The notes beneath the pieces are model-generated. The model saw only the letters and a program-made list of their open reading frames with translations, was not told the DNA's origin and ran no database searches. DNA of 64,000 bases from Pleurocapsa sp. PCC 7327 (GTDB taxonomy: Bacteria > Cyanobacteriota > Cyanobacteriia > Cyanobacteriales > Microcystaceae), in NCBI RefSeq assembly GCF_000317025.1, contig NC_019689.1:3860024-3924023 (forward strand), read 5' to 3'. The translations under genes and the position numbers were made by a program. Of this stretch, positions 62,276 through 64,000 are shown one piece after another (position 1 is the stretch's first letter; the number at the start of each line of letters is the position of its first letter).

Positions 62276-62868
62276 ATAACTCCTTGTTGCTGAAGAAATT
62301 TTCGCATTTCGTTACGAGCATAAAATAGTCGAGATTTTACCGTTCCTAGCGGCAAATTTAAGATTTTTGCCACTTCTTTTTGCGGAATATCTTCTAAATC
62401 GTGTAAGACTAATACAACTCGATGCTCTAAGCTGAGAACTTGCAAGCCTCGCTGAACTAAATCTTGATAGTGCAATTTCATTAAATCGGGCGTATCTTGG
62501 GGGCGCGAGGGCATTTTACCGAGTAGCGAATCGTCTTCGGAGTTATCTTCATAGCGTTCTCGTTCTGGTTTGCCTCTTGCTAGTTGTCGCCGTCGATCGG
62601 TTGCTATATTCCAGCTAATTCGGTAAAGCCAAGTAGAGAAATAAGATGGCTTTTGCAAGTTAGGCAGTCCTTTCCAGACTCTGAGGAAGACTTCTTGAAC
62701 TAGATCGTCTAGCATCTCGCTTCCACACAGTTGATATAGCGTCGATCTGACTCGCTGCTGATAACGTCGGTACAATTGACGAAAAGCCGCGCGATCGCCT
62801 CGCTGGCACTGTATAACCAGTTCTGTGTCTGTCGTACCAGCTTGGTTATCAGCTAACACCTTTATCAC
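62272..62868 (-). CDS. ECF-type RNA polymerase sigma factor
   Basis: The 198-residue sigma-70 relative has region 2 (FRQLYRRYQQRVRSTLYQLCG, DDLVQEVFLRVWKGLPNLQ, FSTWLYRISWNIATDRRR). Region 4 is EHRVVLVLHDLEDIPQKEVAKILNLPLGTVKSRLFYARNEMRKFL. It is transcribed first in the operon with the anti-sigma and Spy-like genes. It probably controls an envelope-stress regulon including itself; the promoter is not resolved in the 465-bp upstream spacer. Confidence 0.93.
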   Translation of the reverse strand: MIKVLADNQAGTTDTELVIQCQRGDRAAFRQLYRRYQQRVRSTLYQLCGSEMLDDLVQEVFLRVWKGLPNLQKPSYFSTWLYRISWNIATDRRRQLARGKPERERYEDNSEDDSLLGKMPSRPQDTPDLMKLHYQDLVQRGLQVLSLEHRVVLVLHDLEDIPQKEVAKILNLPLGTVKSRLFYARNEMRKFLQQQGVI

Positions 62869-63333
62869 TTGACCTCACCAGTGTTTTCATTTTAGACCCC
62901 ATCAAGAGTACCAAGGTTCAACCAGAATTCAATTATCGATCGCAGCTCTCGATGAAGTGTCAATTGTGCGATCGCGAAATAGAAAGCTTGACGGAACATC
63001 ATTTAATCTCCAGACAAGCTGTCAAGCGCAAAAAAAATTATGAACGAACGATGAATATTCGGCGCGATCGCATTTTGATAATTAAATTTTAATAAAAGTT
63101 AGCTCTTTCAAAAGTTGAAATTTCCTAATTTATTTTCTTAAATATACAATAACGCTTCCTTAAACTAAACCTGAAAAATTATTGATAGTAAGTGCAATTA
63201 TCTGAGACAAAATCAAAGCCTGTCAGCTGTATTTTAGCACTCATTTTTTTACTTAATTTTAATCAAATGACACCCGGCGACTCGCCAGCTTAGGAATATT
63301 ACTTCCTTCGCTCTCTGAGAGACCATCTTCGGT
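62869..63333. other. Spacer with no supported gene, between sigma factor and phosphatase genes
   Basis: The divergent spacer must hold promoters for both genes. It is AT-rich with scattered GCGATCGC cores. No clear hairpin-T-run terminator or repeat copy is seen. Confidence 0.4.
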
Positions 63334-64000
63334 ATGGCGATCGAAATTCGGAACAATAACACCAACTCCAAATATGTCGGTTTGAATAAGTTGACTGAGG
63401 CAATTTCTATGTTAAGCTCCCAATCTACTTCCGCTCAGCGCAATACGGATTCTAATACTCTTATTAACGACGTTGCCAGCGGCGATACGACCCAGACTTC
63501 CACCGTTCTCTGGGCACGCAGTACTGCTGATGGCGAGATAACATTTGAATATTCTACAGAACCCAACTTCGACACTGTTGCGGGGACAACAACAGCAACC
63601 GTCACCGATACTAACCTTCCCGCGAAGGTACAAATTAACGGACTGCAACCGGGAACTAAATATTACTATCGCGTCACCGATGCGGCTGGGACAACGGCAA
63701 CAGGACAGTTTAAAACCGCAGCCGAATTAGGTGCCCAAGCAGGCTTTCGTTTTGGGGCAGCAGGGGACTGGAGAGGCGAACTCTCTCCCTATCCCTCGAT
63801 TAGCAATGCCCCGCAACGGGATCTCGACCTGTTTGTCGAACACGGCGATACCATCTATGCCGACGTCCCTTCCGATGCTGTCAAAAATCCCGACGGCACC
63901 CGCAAGGAACAAGCAGAAACTCTAGATGAATATCGGGCAAAACACGCGGAAGTCTATGGCGATCGTTTAGGGTTTAATACATGGGGCGATCTGCGTTCTT
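63334..64000 (+). CDS. PhoD-like alkaline phosphatase, N-terminal 222 codons (open at the right edge)
   Basis: From ATG 63334 the frame is open to the window end. NDVASGDTTQTSTVLWARST is the PhoD N-terminal domain signature, and INGLQPGTKYYYRVTDAAGTTATGQFKT is the fibronectin-like domain. FGAAGDWRGELSPYP and LFVEHGDTIYAD begin the metallophosphatase core with its metal-binding Asp residues. An upstream in-frame TGA (63316) fixes the region of the start. No signal peptide precedes the domain, which is odd for PhoD and may reflect Tat-independent calcium-binding-type export by a C-terminal signal. Confidence 0.9.
   Translation, partial: MAIEIRNNNTNSKYVGLNKLTEAISMLSSQSTSAQRNTDSNTLINDVASGDTTQTSTVLWARSTADGEITFEYSTEPNFDTVAGTTTATVTDTNLPAKVQINGLQPGTKYYYRVTDAAGTTATGQFKTAAELGAQAGFRFGAAGDWRGELSPYPSISNAPQRDLDLFVEHGDTIYADVPSDAVKNPDGTRKEQAETLDEYRAKHAEVYGDRLGFNTWGDLRS

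Overview
The window is chromosomal DNA from a cyanobacterium. The octamer GCGATCGC (HIP1) and its core recur in genes and spacers. The gene set is typically cyanobacterial: menD and menG for phylloquinone, cbiD, hyp hydrogenase-maturation genes, DUF3146/DUF2605/DUF2973/DUF5340-type small proteins, an RRM RNA-binding protein, and a group I intron in a tRNA gene. The many intergenic repeats and decayed genes suggest a fairly large, repeat-rich genome; I cannot fix the genus.

Layout. 1-7.9 kb: membrane pair (DUF2157-like/GDYXXLXY), DUF3146, a GTPase, mnmA, a SPOR-like secreted protein, a TldD/PmbA protein and an FAD oxidoreductase. 7.9-9.8 kb: accessory patch with an IS982 stump, an orphan (alpha/alpha)6-type protein and a gene relic. 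9.6-19.5 kb: small ORFs, a carotenoid-desaturase-like flavoprotein, an APH-like kinase, a cupin, two glycosyltransferase-type genes, recJ and an RRM protein. 19.7-32.9 kb: Fe-S carrier, TPR protein, M48 peptidase running into tRNA-Leu(CAA), an aminotransferase, trpC, a SafE-type membrane protein, GT2, and a PP2C phosphatase next to a CHAT-FHA protein. 33.2-35.8 kb: a wrecked hybrid histidine kinase and a Phd/PIN toxin-antitoxin pair. 35.8-44.4 kb: cbiD and the hypF-hypC-TPR-(membrane ORFs)-hypD cluster, followed by a tautomerase and a class IV aminotransferase. 45-50 kb: menD, a repeat field, DUF445, menG. 50.0-56.2 kb: decayed accessory region with a bacteriocin-type precursor, its ABC exporter, an HlyD adaptor, a TnpB element, repeat hairpins and a broken STAND NTPase. 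56.7-64 kb: YqiA-type hydrolase, DUF2973/DUF2605, YdcF, intron-containing tRNA-Arg(CCU), aldo/keto reductase, an Spy-like/anti-sigma/ECF sigma operon, and the start of a PhoD-like phosphatase.

The most striking observation is at 50.07-50.42 kb. A double-glycine leader peptide gene lies 21 bp downstream of the exporter gene and is broken by an insert of exactly 28 bp. That insert is identical (reverse complement) to an internal piece of cbiD 14 kb away. Deleting just those 28 bp restores a 105-codon ORF with a Gly-Gly cleavage site. A second theme is that intergenic repeats have entered coding sequence in frame: hypF carries a palindromic two-hairpin element, and recJ and the FAD oxidoreductase carry purine/pyrimidine-biased filler, all between conserved motifs.

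Functional links: HypF, HypC and HypD cooperate to build the Fe(CN)2CO centre of NiFe hydrogenase, but no hydrogenase structural gene is in view. MenD and MenG act in phylloquinone synthesis. The sigma/anti-sigma/Spy-like operon looks like an envelope-stress module. All calls come from reading the sequence; no database search was run.
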